A program made the translations under genes and the position numbers. A stretch of 41,758 nt of DNA from Cytophagales bacterium (lineage in GTDB: Bacteria; Bacteroidota; Bacteroidia; Cytophagales; Cyclobacteriaceae): assembly GCA_022360055.1 (NCBI GenBank), contig JAKSDO010000201.1:1-41758 (forward strand). Reading direction: 5' to 3'. The notes below the pieces were generated by a model, which worked only from the letters and a program-made list of their open reading frames with translations, was not told the DNA's origin and searched no databases. Below, in pieces: positions 1 through 8,234 of this stretch. Position 1 is the stretch's first letter. Each line of letters opens with the position of its first letter.

Positions 1-282
1 AGGCCAACATAAGTGCGAATCAATTTAGACAAAATGAACGTAATTGGTAATACAAACCTGCTGGGTAAGAAAGTGACTGCAATGTCGATCGTTGTTGATA
101 ACCCGACCTTTGCAAATATTGTTCATTAGTACGTCAGGAGAGATCTGGCTTACTAGTGGTGGCCCGGTGTTGATTGAACCAGATTTCTCACTCCGTTCAA
201 AATGACACTTTACTTTTTACTTAAGGGCTAGATTTTGAGTTATAATCTTATATCATCTAAATGCTATCCCCACCATTACCTC
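1..282. other. Gene-poor left edge, repeat-like
   Basis: No convincing gene lies here. A short plus-strand frame (ATG at 34, stop at 127-129, about 31 codons, in-frame stop upstream at 10-12) is too short and too unlike known proteins to call. An imperfect 11-bp inverted repeat is visible (138-148 with 179-189, one G/T mismatch), directly followed by a stretch ending TTCAAAATGAC. This resembles dispersed intergenic repeats I have seen in draft bacterial genomes. That resemblance is from memory and untested. Confidence 0.35.
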
Positions 283-714
283 TCAATACTCCAGAATAGT
301 TAAGCTGTTTTTGTAGTCAAATGTTATTATAAAGTTTGAGAGGAAATTCGCCACTCCTAATAATGGGGGAATATTGCTATGTTCTACACAATCGATTAGC
401 TGTTCTTCTGATTCCCAAAATACATTTCGAAAACTAAGATCTTTGAGCCTAATCCTAAATGTATGTTTCCATGTTCTTACATTTACTCCACCAACCCCTT
501 GAGAGACTTCACTTAGAACTCCAGTGCCATTAACATTATGACCTGTTTGGGTTGCTATTATTCCTGGCAAAACACATGAATCTGCACCTGTATCAGCTAA
601 ACTATAGGCTATAAATGTTTTATTCTCATGAGGGTTATACCATTCTATAGGCAGATATGGTCTAAGCCTCGCACCTTCATGCAGTTGCATAAATGGATAG
701 GTTGCGCGTGGCAT
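283..714 (-). CDS. Retropepsin-like aspartic protease (clan AA)
   Basis: This is a 143-residue protein with the retropepsin signature DTGAD at residues 41-45, where D41 would be the catalytic aspartate, followed by hydrophobic strands and a second element (LLGVANFL, about 118-125) that fits the rest of the single-domain fold. Retropepsin-like enzymes act as dimers, each chain giving one DTG. There is no signal peptide or membrane segment, so it is probably cytoplasmic. It lies 32 bp downstream of a small DUF5678-like gene on the same strand, and the two probably share the promoter near 992-1023. Substrate and role are unknown. The family assignment is fairly secure. The active site is seen but activity is inferred. 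Confidence 0.75.
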   Translation of the reverse strand: MPRATYPFMQLHEGARLRPYLPIEWYNPHENKTFIAYSLADTGADSCVLPGIIATQTGHNVNGTGVLSEVSQGVGGVNVRTWKHTFRIRLKDLSFRNVFWESEEQLIDCVEHSNIPPLLGVANFLSNFIITFDYKNSLTILEY

Positions 715-746
715 AATGTCAGATCTAAAAAATAAAAAAAATAGAT

Positions 747-932
747 CTAGAAAACGTAATTAGTATTCTCTTTTGGGATGAAAACCATTGCGTAGCTTTT
801 ACCAGATTTCTCAGCTTTCTTGATTACAGATTCTGGTTTTACTCCTTCTGAAATGATATTGTTTGTGTTTGGTTCTACAGCAACCCATTTGGTTTTAGGT
901 TTGCTTGGGCGAATTGAAATTACATCTGCCAT
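747..932 (-). CDS. DUF5678-like small protein
   Basis: This is a 61-residue protein: a short basic N-terminus, then KTKWVAVEPNTNNIISEG, a helical lysine/glutamate-rich part and a strand ending in AMVFIPKENTNYVF. The W-V-A-x-(12)-G order and the final strand match the small DUF5678 type, whose members often sit beside retropepsin-like proteases. That pairing is from memory. It is the first gene of a two-gene unit and the protease follows 32 bp later. It could be a substrate, inhibitor or chaperone for the protease, but nothing in the sequence decides this. The start is ATG, and a good promoter lies about 60-90 bp upstream. Confidence 0.65.
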   Translation of the reverse strand: MADVISIRPSKPKTKWVAVEPNTNNIISEGVKPESVIKKAEKSGKSYAMVFIPKENTNYVF

Positions 933-991
933 TGTAAGTCTTTAAAAGTGATTTATGCCTGTTAATTGATTAGTCGGTAGTTCAAGTCTAT

Positions 992-1023
992 CAAATGTAA
1001 TATTTACAATGTAAACAGTCCAA
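992..1023 (-). promoter_or_regulatory. Promoter for DUF5678/retropepsin unit
   Basis: On the minus strand, TACATTTG (992-999) is a full match to the Bacteroidota -7 box TAnnTTTG, and TTG (1021-1023) lies 21 bp upstream as the -33 box. Transcription would start near 985, giving a leader of about 50 nt before the ATG at 932. Confidence 0.6.
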
Positions 1024-1291
1024 ACTAAATTATCAAAATATTAGTCAATTTGGCACATTAAAATGTTAAATTTTTAATAAGTAATTATTTGAACTGAAAA
1101 CATTATCAATTGTTACATCATTTGTTAACAATAAATTTAGCATAATTTAATTCAAAAAAAGCTGACTTTGATCAACTAATTCTATGATACTATTTTTCGT
1201 ATTCCAAGGAATACCACATATTTATACATTTAATTTGATACTTATAAGTAACCCAACAAAAGAAAAGCCAGCTAACCCACCAGCTAATTCC

Positions 1292-1353
1292 TTGCATCCT
1301 TTTGAAGATTAAATCACTCATATTTCAGGCATCCAAATTTGAAAAGGATGCAA
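1292..1353. repeat. Perfect 12-bp inverted repeat, 38-bp spacer
   Basis: TTGCATCCTTTT at 1292-1303 is the exact reverse complement of AAAAGGATGCAA at 1342-1353. It lies about 80 bp upstream of the purB promoter. No U-tract follows, so it does not look like a terminator. Confidence 0.7.
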
Positions 1354-1432
1354 AGACAGTCATATATCGATTTCAATGCCTCAAACGAGATTTGGATGAA
1401 ATCCCGGAATATCTAATTTATATAGTGGAAAC

Positions 1433-1465
1433 TTGAGGAAAAAAACTGCTATATACGTACCTTTG
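1433..1465 (+). promoter_or_regulatory. purB promoter
   Basis: TTG (1433-1435) and TACCTTTG (1458-1465), separated by 22 bp, fit the Bacteroidota -33/-7 pattern. The predicted start of transcription near 1472 leaves only about 5 nt before the TTG codon at 1477 but 20 nt before the ATG at 1492, supporting the ATG as the real start of purB. Confidence 0.7.
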
Positions 1466-1491
1466 CAACTTGTTTTTTGAAACAGGATTCT

Positions 1492-2841
1492 ATGGATTTA
1501 AATAAGCTCACAGCCATTTCCCCAATTGATGGCAGATACCGAAAACAGGTTGACGTAATTGCAAAATACTTCTCGGAGTTTGGCCTGATTAAATATCGCG
1601 TGCAGGTAGAGATCGAATATTTTATTGCACTGTGTGAGCTTCCACTACCTCAGCTAAAGGAGATTAAGTCTGAAGCTTTTGATGAGCTTCGAAATATTTA
1701 TCTCTCATTTTCGGAAGCAGATGCAACAAAGGTTAAAGAGATTGAAGGTGTTACAAACCATGACGTAAAAGCTGTTGAATATTTTATAAAGGAAGAATTC
1801 GATAAGCTCGGACTGGAAAAATACAAGGAATTTATCCATTTTGGATTGACCTCACAGGATATAAATAATACGGCTACTCCGATGTCTCTCCAAGATGCCA
1901 TGGTGGAGGTGGGCATGCTCTTCCGGGAGCTCATCAATCTCATGAAAGACAAAGCTTCTCAATGGGTGGATATTCCGATGTTGGCCAGAACTCATGGACA
2001 ACCGGCCTCCCCAACGCTGCTGGGAAAAGAGATCGCAGTTTTTATTGAGCGACTGGAGCAACAACTCGAGCAAATGGTCGCCGTTCCGTTTTCCGGAAAA
2101 TTCGGAGGGGCAACCGGCAATATGAATGCGCATGTGGTGGCATATCCGGATATTGACTGGAATGCTTTTGCGGATAAATTTGTCGGAGAGCGTTTGGGCC
2201 TGGCGAGGAGTTATCCGACAACGCAGATCGACCATTATGACAATTTGGCGGCGCTCTTCCAGGGATTGACAAGGGTGAATACCATTTTAATTGATTTCAG
2301 CCGGGATATCTGGCAATATATTTCGATGAATTACTTTAAGCAGAAAATAAAAAAAGATGAGGTTGGCTCATCTGCCATGCCGCATAAAGTAAATCCGATC
2401 GATTTTGAAAATGCAGAGGGCAATCTTGGAATGGCTAACGCGATTTATAATCATTTGGCATCAAAGCTTCCTGTTTCCCGCCTTCAGAGAGATCTTACGG
2501 ATTCCACCGTATTACGAAATATTGGCGTCCCCATCGGGCACAACATAATTTCCATAAGATCTTTGATCAGAGGCATCAATAAACTGGAATTGGATGAGGA
2601 GACGATGCTCACCGATCTTGAAAAAAACTGGGCCGTAGTTGCGGAGGCAATTCAGACCATATTGCGCAGAGAAGGTTATCCAAAACCATTTGAAGCGCTT
2701 AAAGATCTCACCAGGATCAGTGAAAAAATAACAAAAGAAAGCATCTGGCGTTTTATTGAGGGCTTACAAGTGAGCGGTGCGATTAAAAATGAGTTGAAAG
2801 AAATAACACCTTTCAATTATACCGGAATCCGGCAGGGATGA
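1492..2841 (+). CDS. purB: Adenylosuccinate lyase
   Basis: This is a 449-residue cytoplasmic enzyme of the fumarase/aspartase superfamily. It removes fumarate from SAICAR and from adenylosuccinate, two steps of purine synthesis. Visible marks are LTAISPIDGRYR at the N-terminus, the TSQDINN stretch near 120, ARTHGQPASPT near 165 and the superfamily signature GSSAMPHKVNP near 290. Length is normal for the PurB type of Escherichia coli. The ATG at 1492 is chosen over the TTG at 1477 because ACAGGA lies 4-6 bp upstream and because of the promoter position. It is probably transcribed alone or into the BatA gene 84 bp downstream. No other purine gene is close. Confidence 0.97.
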   Translation: MDLNKLTAISPIDGRYRKQVDVIAKYFSEFGLIKYRVQVEIEYFIALCELPLPQLKEIKSEAFDELRNIYLSFSEADATKVKEIEGVTNHDVKAVEYFIKEEFDKLGLEKYKEFIHFGLTSQDINNTATPMSLQDAMVEVGMLFRELINLMKDKASQWVDIPMLARTHGQPASPTLLGKEIAVFIERLEQQLEQMVAVPFSGKFGGATGNMNAHVVAYPDIDWNAFADKFVGERLGLARSYPTTQIDHYDNLAALFQGLTRVNTILIDFSRDIWQYISMNYFKQKIKKDEVGSSAMPHKVNPIDFENAEGNLGMANAIYNHLASKLPVSRLQRDLTDSTVLRNIGVPIGHNIISIRSLIRGINKLELDEETMLTDLEKNWAVVAEAIQTILRREGYPKPFEALKDLTRISEKITKESIWRFIEGLQVSGAIKNELKEITPFNYTGIRQG

Positions 2842-2925
2842 TGGAACATCATATATGAAATTACATGCAATTGTCTGAAGTAAACGGTAGATTGTTTTGA
2901 GGATTCTTTACTACATTTATTGCCA

Positions 2926-4932
2926 ATGAAATTTCTCTATCCAGAATTTTTATTCGGTTTTTTTACCCTTGCCATTCCCATTATCATTCATCTTTTTAAT
3001 TTCAGAAAGTCGAAAAAGATCTATTTTTCCAGTACCCGGTTTCTGAGAAACATTAAAAAATCCACTAATCAGAAGCTCAAAGTAAAGCACTATTTAATTT
3101 TATTTTCCAGGCTATTGTTTCTGGCTTTCCTGGTATTGGCTTTTGCGCAGCCTTACTTGCCCGGCACGGACAAAAACCCCCGGACCGAAAGCGTATATAT
3201 CTATTTGGATAATTCTTTCAGCATGTCAAACAAGGTGGAAGGCAATCTTTCCGGCCTGGATTTGGGAGTGGATTTTGTAAGTAAAATTCTGGAGCTGTAT
3301 CCGACAAACACGACTTATAGATTCGTAACCAACGAGTTTGCTCCATCCTCCAATACATTAAAAAGCAAAGTTGAAATCGAGGAATTACTCACCGAATTGA
3401 AATTTAGCAATATTTCCAGGACTTTACCCGAGGCATATGCCAGATTACAAAGCCCGACGCTGCAACAGACCCGAAAAGCAAAGGATGTTTTTATAATTTC
3501 CGATTTTCAAAAATCTACCGCAGGAAGTTTGGAGCAATTGCAAATTGATTCCTTAGATCAGATATTTATATCTCCGATTTTGTTTGAGGCGACGAAAAAT
3601 GTCTTTATCGACAGCATCTATCTGGCCAATCCTTTTCTGGTTACCAATGGGAAAAATCAATTGTCCGTAGAAGTTAAAAATTCAGGATTTGAGGATGCGG
3701 TAGACTTGCCGATTCGCTTATTTATCAATGAGATACAAACTGCGAGTTCTACCTTAAATATTCCAGCCGGCGGTTCTGGAAAATTTGGGTTTGATATAAG
3801 TTATAACCTGAAAGACGTGAACAAATGCAGGATAAATTTCGAAGATTACCCGGTTACATTTGATAATGATTTCTACTTTGTTTTGAAGCTGGAGAATAAG
3901 ATTAGCATCATGGAAATTAAAAAGGGTGAAGTGGTTTCCCCTATCGAACAGGTTTACGGAAATGCCAATCTGTTTAGTTTTACATCTCAAAGCGCCTCAA
4001 ATATCGATTACAGCCTGATTCAACAGTTTGATCTGGTGATAATTAACGGTCTTCAAAGCGTAGATAATTCGCTGGCCTTGGAACTGAATAACTACATTGA
4101 GCAAAACGGATCATTGCTCATTATCCCTGATGAAAATCCGGATATCAATTCTTACGGGGCCCTCCTCCCGGCAATTTCATTGATAAGAAATGATACTTCC
4201 AGGGTAAAATTATCCGTGCCCGATCTTGCGGATCCTTTCTATGAAAATGTTTTCGAAGCGGTAAATGAGCGGATTGAAATGCCGGAAGCTTTACCTGTAT
4301 TGAGTTGGCGTGGTCAGCAGATGGATCTCCTGAAGTTGAGAAACAATTTAAGTTTTCTTTCAGGTTTCAGAAGGAACGGGACCATATTTATCATGGCCGC
4401 CCCATTGGTAGAAGAATATTCAAATTTTGACCGTCATGCTTTGTTTGTGCCTGTAATGTACCGATTGGCAGCGATGAGTAAGCGGAGTTTTGAAAAGCCC
4501 TATTATAACATAAATGATGCATTGATCAACTTGAAGCTGGATGGTTTGCAAAAACGGGACATTTTCTCCCTGGTCAATGACCGGATTGAACTTATACCCG
4601 ATCAACGGATTCGCGCCAACGAGCTCATCCTTGAATTGCCCAAGCATACATTAAATCCGGGGTTTTATAATTTGAACTTAAATGAAGAAGCGAGGGCAGC
4701 CTTAGCCTTTAACCTGGACAAGGCAGAATCTTACCTGCAGCAAATCCCGCCTTCCGAATATGGAGCTTTCTTTTCCGGTTTTGATAATGCGACACTTTTT
4801 GAAGTAAATGATGCAGACAATTTTTCAAATGAGGTTAAAAAAAATAAATTTGGAGTACCTTTATGGAAATATGCCATAATATTGGCTCTGTTATTTTTAC
4901 TGGCTGAAGTCTTGTTAATTAGATTTTTATAG
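2926..4932 (+). CDS. BatA-domain, VWA-like membrane protein
   Basis: This 668-residue protein begins with an N-terminal BatA (aerotolerance-type) domain: FLFGFFTLAIPIIIHLF as first membrane segment, a basic loop, then LILFSRLLFLAFLVLAF as second, ending near residue 80. A von Willebrand-like region follows, with YLDNSFSMS near 95-103 (D-x-S-x-S would be the metal site; here D-N-S-F-S is kept). The C-terminus is a single membrane helix. Most of the chain should lie outside the cytoplasmic membrane. The exact role of these Bacteroidota proteins is not known. It heads a compact operon: the next gene starts 1 bp after its stop. ATG at 2926 is preferred to TTG at 2920. Confidence 0.85.
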   Translation: MKFLYPEFLFGFFTLAIPIIIHLFNFRKSKKIYFSSTRFLRNIKKSTNQKLKVKHYLILFSRLLFLAFLVLAFAQPYLPGTDKNPRTESVYIYLDNSFSMSNKVEGNLSGLDLGVDFVSKILELYPTNTTYRFVTNEFAPSSNTLKSKVEIEELLTELKFSNISRTLPEAYARLQSPTLQQTRKAKDVFIISDFQKSTAGSLEQLQIDSLDQIFISPILFEATKNVFIDSIYLANPFLVTNGKNQLSVEVKNSGFEDAVDLPIRLFINEIQTASSTLNIPAGGSGKFGFDISYNLKDVNKCRINFEDYPVTFDNDFYFVLKLENKISIMEIKKGEVVSPIEQVYGNANLFSFTSQSASNIDYSLIQQFDLVIINGLQSVDNSLALELNNYIEQNGSLLIIPDENPDINSYGALLPAISLIRNDTSRVKLSVPDLADPFYENVFEAVNERIEMPEALPVLSWRGQQMDLLKLRNNLSFLSGFRRNGTIFIMAAPLVEEYSNFDRHALFVPVMYRLAAMSKRSFEKPYYNINDALINLKLDGLQKRDIFSLVNDRIELIPDQRIRANELILELPKHTLNPGFYNLNLNEEARAALAFNLDKAESYLQQIPPSEYGAFFSGFDNATLFEVNDADNFSNEVKKNKFGVPLWKYAIILALLFLLAEVLLIRFL

Positions 4933-4933
4933 C

Positions 4934-6202
4934 ATGAGTATTCTCATAAAATCTGCCAAGATCCTGTGTGCAGGATCTCCCTACAACAATAAAACCTTAA
5001 ATATTTTCATTTCAGATTCAGGTATTATTAAATCCATTGGCAAAGACGAGCCGTCCGCCACAAAGATTATTGAGGGCGAAAACCTTCACGTATCCCTCGG
5101 TTGGTTTGACATGCGCGCCAACTTCAACGACCCGGGAAACGAACATAAGGAAGACTTGAAATCCGGTCTGAAAACCGCCGCCGCCGGTGGATTTACCGGA
5201 GTGGCGCTGTTGCCCAATACCCGGCCATGCATAGAATCGAAAAATGATGTCAGTTATTTGTGCTCCGATAATTCGAAGCGTGTAACTCAGATCTTTCCGA
5301 TGGGCGCAGTGACAAAAGGATGTAAAGGGGAAGATTTTACTGAAATTCTGGATATGCATGCAGCGGGAGCCGTTGCCTTTACAGATGGAGAAAATCCAAT
5401 TTGGAATACGCATATTCTTCTGAAGACACTTCAATATCTTCAGAAATTTAACGGACTATTGATCAATCGACCGGAAGATAAATATCTGACAGCCTTTGGA
5501 ACGATGAACGAAGGAATAACATCGACTTATCTTGGATTAAAGGGGATGCCCGGACTTGCGGAGGATATTATGATCAAGCGAGATATCGAGCTCTTGAAGT
5601 ATGCAGGCGGCCGGATTCATTTTGCCAATGTTTCTACTGCTCAGGCCGTAAAACAAATTATTAAGGCAAAGAAAAACGGTCTCAGGGTCACCTGCGATGT
5701 AGCTGCTCATAACCTGCTTTTTGAGGATACCCTGCTCTCGGAGTATGATACCAATTACAAGGTGAATCCTCCGCTCAGGAGTAGAAAAGATATATTAGCC
5801 TTGGAAAAGGCCATGATCAATCATCAGATTGATGTCATTGTATCGTCACATACTCCTCAGGATGAGGAGTCGAAAAAACTGGAGTTTGATTATGCTGAAT
5901 TTGGCATGTTGGGATTGCAGACCTTTTTGCCAATTGTCCTGCAAAAACAAAATGGGATGGATCTTTCCAGTCTGATTGAAAAGTTTACAGTGAATCCAAG
6001 AAATCTCTTGAATATTGCCATACCTGAGATAAAGGAAAGCGCAAGGGCCAATCTTACGGTTTTCGATCCTGATCTTGAGTGGACCTATGATACAAATTCC
6101 AACTATTCAAAATCGGTGAATTCTCCATTATTGGGACAGAGGCTCAAAGGATGCGTAATAGGAGTGATTAATAATGGAAAATGGCTTTTTAATGACTTTT
6201 AA
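4934..6202 (+). CDS. Dihydroorotase-like protein without metal ligands
   Basis: This 422-residue amidohydrolase-fold protein aligns along its length with class I dihydroorotases (GFTGVALLPNTRP near 86-98, YDTNYKVNPPLRSR near 271-284). The metal site is gone: the usual D-x-H-x-H-L is D-M-R-A-N-F (R61, N63), the next histidine is N178, the histidine of CHVST is N232, and the aspartate of TDHAPH is S305. Only D151 is kept. It is thus very unlikely to make dihydroorotate. Known pseudo-dihydroorotases (PyrC' of Pseudomonas) hold aspartate transcarbamoylase together, and a structural role is the best guess here. It starts 1 bp after the BatA gene and its stop overlaps the next start by one base (TAATG). 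Confidence 0.85.
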   Translation: MSILIKSAKILCAGSPYNNKTLNIFISDSGIIKSIGKDEPSATKIIEGENLHVSLGWFDMRANFNDPGNEHKEDLKSGLKTAAAGGFTGVALLPNTRPCIESKNDVSYLCSDNSKRVTQIFPMGAVTKGCKGEDFTEILDMHAAGAVAFTDGENPIWNTHILLKTLQYLQKFNGLLINRPEDKYLTAFGTMNEGITSTYLGLKGMPGLAEDIMIKRDIELLKYAGGRIHFANVSTAQAVKQIIKAKKNGLRVTCDVAAHNLLFEDTLLSEYDTNYKVNPPLRSRKDILALEKAMINHQIDVIVSSHTPQDEESKKLEFDYAEFGMLGLQTFLPIVLQKQNGMDLSSLIEKFTVNPRNLLNIAIPEIKESARANLTVFDPDLEWTYDTNSNYSKSVNSPLLGQRLKGCVIGVINNGKWLFNDF

Positions 6203-6726
6203 TGGCCTTGCATCCTCTGAATAGAAAACTGGTAAAAGTACCTCTTAGATATGGCATCCTTGGTGGCGGTGTCGTCATGTTTCTATTTCTAATGTTCTAT
6301 TTTCTGGATTTGGATCCGCTGGTGAATATAAAGGTGATCGATATGTTGATCCTGGCGATTTTTATATTCTTTGCTTTAAAAGAATTTCGGGACAGGTATA
6401 ATAATCGAGCGCTTCATTTCTGGCAGGGTATGACCGCAGGCGTAGTTACATACCTGACGCTCGCCCTTGTCTCAGCAATTTTTATTTATATAATGACTGT
6501 AATAATTGACCCGGAATTGACCACTAAATATATTGAAGGTCGTACCGAACTCCTGAAACAAAATAGGCAAAACCTGGTAGATACAATGGACGAAGCTACT
6601 TATTTAGAAGCAGTTGCCGGTGTAAAAGAAACAACTCCTTTGGACTTAGCGCTGGACGACTTTTTGAAAAAATCTATTATTGGCCTATTTTTAACGATTA
6701 TAATTGCCGTAATTTTGAGAAAATAA
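6202..6726 (+). CDS. DUF4199 family membrane protein
   Basis: This is a 174-residue membrane protein with four hydrophobic segments: about 16-33, 42-56, 75-100 and a C-terminal helix 155-172 (IIGLFLTIIIAVIL). A soluble stretch between the third and fourth segments is rich in acidic residues. The layout fits DUF4199, a family of unknown function common in Bacteroidota. Its ATG overlaps the preceding stop. A second copy of the family follows 20 bp later, so the pair may be a duplication forming a heteromer. No catalytic residues are evident. Confidence 0.75.
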   Translation: MALHPLNRKLVKVPLRYGILGGGVVMFLFLMFYFLDLDPLVNIKVIDMLILAIFIFFALKEFRDRYNNRALHFWQGMTAGVVTYLTLALVSAIFIYIMTVIIDPELTTKYIEGRTELLKQNRQNLVDTMDEATYLEAVAGVKETTPLDLALDDFLKKSIIGLFLTIIIAVILRK

Positions 6727-6746
6727 ACAACTAACTACTTTTTATT

Positions 6747-7265
6747 ATGGAAGACAAAGTAACTATTTCGCAAGTCGGACTGAGGTATGGAATTATCATT
6801 GGTCTCATTATGATCGTTTATAGTATGACCTTACAATTTACCGGTCAGGCGGCTAACAATTGGCTGGGTTCCGTGAACTACATTTTTTTGATTGTAGGAA
6901 TCGTATTGGCCCATAAGGCGTTTAAGGGAGGCGGAGATGGATTTATGAGTATTGGACAGGGATTGGGAATCGGTACATTAATTTGTGTCGTATCCGGGGT
7001 ATTGTCGAGTATTTTTTCTTATCTCTATATAAAGTTTGTAGACGATTCGATGATGACTTTGATCCAGGAAAAGCAAATTGAAGCCATGGAAAAGCAGGGG
7101 CTAGATGATGCTCAGATAGAGCAGGCGATGGAAATGGCTGGCAAATTTTCCAGTCCTGAGATTATATTCGGCATAGCTATAATCGTATTTATATTTTTTG
7201 GATTTATACTTTCTTTAATCGTTTCCCTTTTCACTAAAAAGTCAAATCCTGCATTAGAAGTATAA
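6747..7265 (+). CDS. DUF4199 family membrane protein (second copy)
   Basis: This is a 172-residue protein with the same four-helix plan as its neighbour: helices near 13-29, 42-58, 73-95 and 136-162, and a loop with QIEAMEKQGLDDAQIEQAM between the third and fourth. The start RYGIIIGLIM resembles RYGILGGGVV of the preceding protein, supporting common descent. Function is unknown. It ends 3 bp before the start of a glycosyltransferase gene, so it belongs to the same operon and may assist envelope glycan synthesis. That link is inference from position only. Confidence 0.75.
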   Translation: MEDKVTISQVGLRYGIIIGLIMIVYSMTLQFTGQAANNWLGSVNYIFLIVGIVLAHKAFKGGGDGFMSIGQGLGIGTLICVVSGVLSSIFSYLYIKFVDDSMMTLIQEKQIEAMEKQGLDDAQIEQAMEMAGKFSSPEIIFGIAIIVFIFFGFILSLIVSLFTKKSNPALEV

Positions 7266-7268
7266 TTG

Positions 7269-8234
7269 ATGCTAAAAGAGTTGGATATTTCAGTTATTAT
7301 TCCCGCATATAACGAAGAGGAATCGCTAACTGAACTGAATGACTGGATAAGCCGTGTGATGAGAAAGCACGGCTTTACTTATGAAATTTTGTTGATCGAC
7401 GATGGAAGTACGGACGGCACATGGGCTAAGACAAAGGAATTATCAATAGATAATCACAGTTTGAAAGGAATGAGATTTAACAGGAACCATGGAAAATCAG
7501 CAGCCCTGAACGTGGGATTTCAGCATGCATCGGGAAACGTTGTGATTACTATGGATGCGGATCTCCAGGATAGCCCGGACGAGATTCCGGAGCTGTACAA
7601 AATGATCATGGAAGACAATTATGATTTGGTTTCCGGATGGAAAAAAAAGCGACATGATCCGATAGGTAAAACTATTCCTTCGAGGTTTTTTAATTTTATT
7701 ACCAGGATAATTTCGGGGATAAAGCTTCACGATTTTAATTGTGGACTGAAAGCCTACAAGAATATTGTTGTGAAAAACATCAATGTTTATGGAGAGATGC
7801 ATCGGTATATACCAGTGATTTGTAAATGGCACGGATTCAGCAATATAGGAGAGAAGGTTGTTCGGCATCAGGCACGGAAATACGGGGTTACCAAGTTTGG
7901 GTTTGAGCGTTTTATCACGGGGTTTCTGGATCTGATTTCCGTCACGTTCGTTTCGAAGTTCAGAAAAAAGCCCATGCACTTTTTCGGGACGTTCGGGTCC
8001 TTGTCTTTCATCGCCGGATTTATAATTACATGCTATCTGATCTTTCAAAAAGTGTGGAGCATTTATGCCGATCAACCTTTCAGGGATGTGGTAGATCAAC
8101 CTCTTTTTTATCTGGCGCTGGTCGCGATAGTTATCGGTGTTCAACTATTTCTTGCCGGGTTCCTGGCAGAAATGTACACCATGGCCAATGAGAAAAGTTC
8201 CGAATATTTACTTATAGATAAGATTGGCCTCTGA
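7269..8234 (+). CDS. Family 2 glycosyltransferase, GtrB/DPM1 type
   Basis: This 321-residue protein has an N-terminal GT-A catalytic domain (residues 6-230) with DISVIIPAYNEEES, the nucleotide-sugar motif LLIDDGSTDGT near 41-51 and MDADLQDSP near 94-102. Two C-terminal membrane helices follow (about 239-259 and 276-302). This is the plan of enzymes that move a sugar onto undecaprenyl phosphate or a similar carrier at the inner face of the membrane. The ATG at 7269 is used rather than the TTG one codon earlier. It overlaps the next glycosyltransferase gene by 11 bp. Confidence 0.88.
   Translation: MLKELDISVIIPAYNEEESLTELNDWISRVMRKHGFTYEILLIDDGSTDGTWAKTKELSIDNHSLKGMRFNRNHGKSAALNVGFQHASGNVVITMDADLQDSPDEIPELYKMIMEDNYDLVSGWKKKRHDPIGKTIPSRFFNFITRIISGIKLHDFNCGLKAYKNIVVKNINVYGEMHRYIPVICKWHGFSNIGEKVVRHQARKYGVTKFGFERFITGFLDLISVTFVSKFRKKPMHFFGTFGSLSFIAGFIITCYLIFQKVWSIYADQPFRDVVDQPLFYLALVAIVIGVQLFLAGFLAEMYTMANEKSSEYLLIDKIGL

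Larger units (their letters stand above)
933..1430. other. AT-rich intergenic region with inverted repeats
   Basis: No gene is supported here. It holds the promoter at 992-1023, a 10-bp palindrome TTGTTAACAA (1122-1131), a 7-bp inverted repeat GTATTCC-AA-GGAATAC (1199-1214), and a perfect 12-bp inverted repeat TTGCATCCTTTT (1292-1303) / AAAAGGATGCAA (1342-1353). A further 9-bp pair, CATCCAAAT near 1330 and ATTTGGATG near 1390, overlaps the last. This density suggests a structured RNA, an operator cluster or a decayed mobile-element end. See findings. Confidence 0.5.

Noticed and set aside
34-129. A 31-codon plus-strand gene starting at ATG 34.
   Set aside because: It is too short, has no recognisable likeness, no clear ribosome-binding site, and lies in repeat-like DNA.
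4934-6202. Calling this gene pyrC, an active dihydroorotase.
   Set aside because: Four of the five metal-ligand sites are replaced, so the name would assign a reaction the protein very probably cannot carry out.
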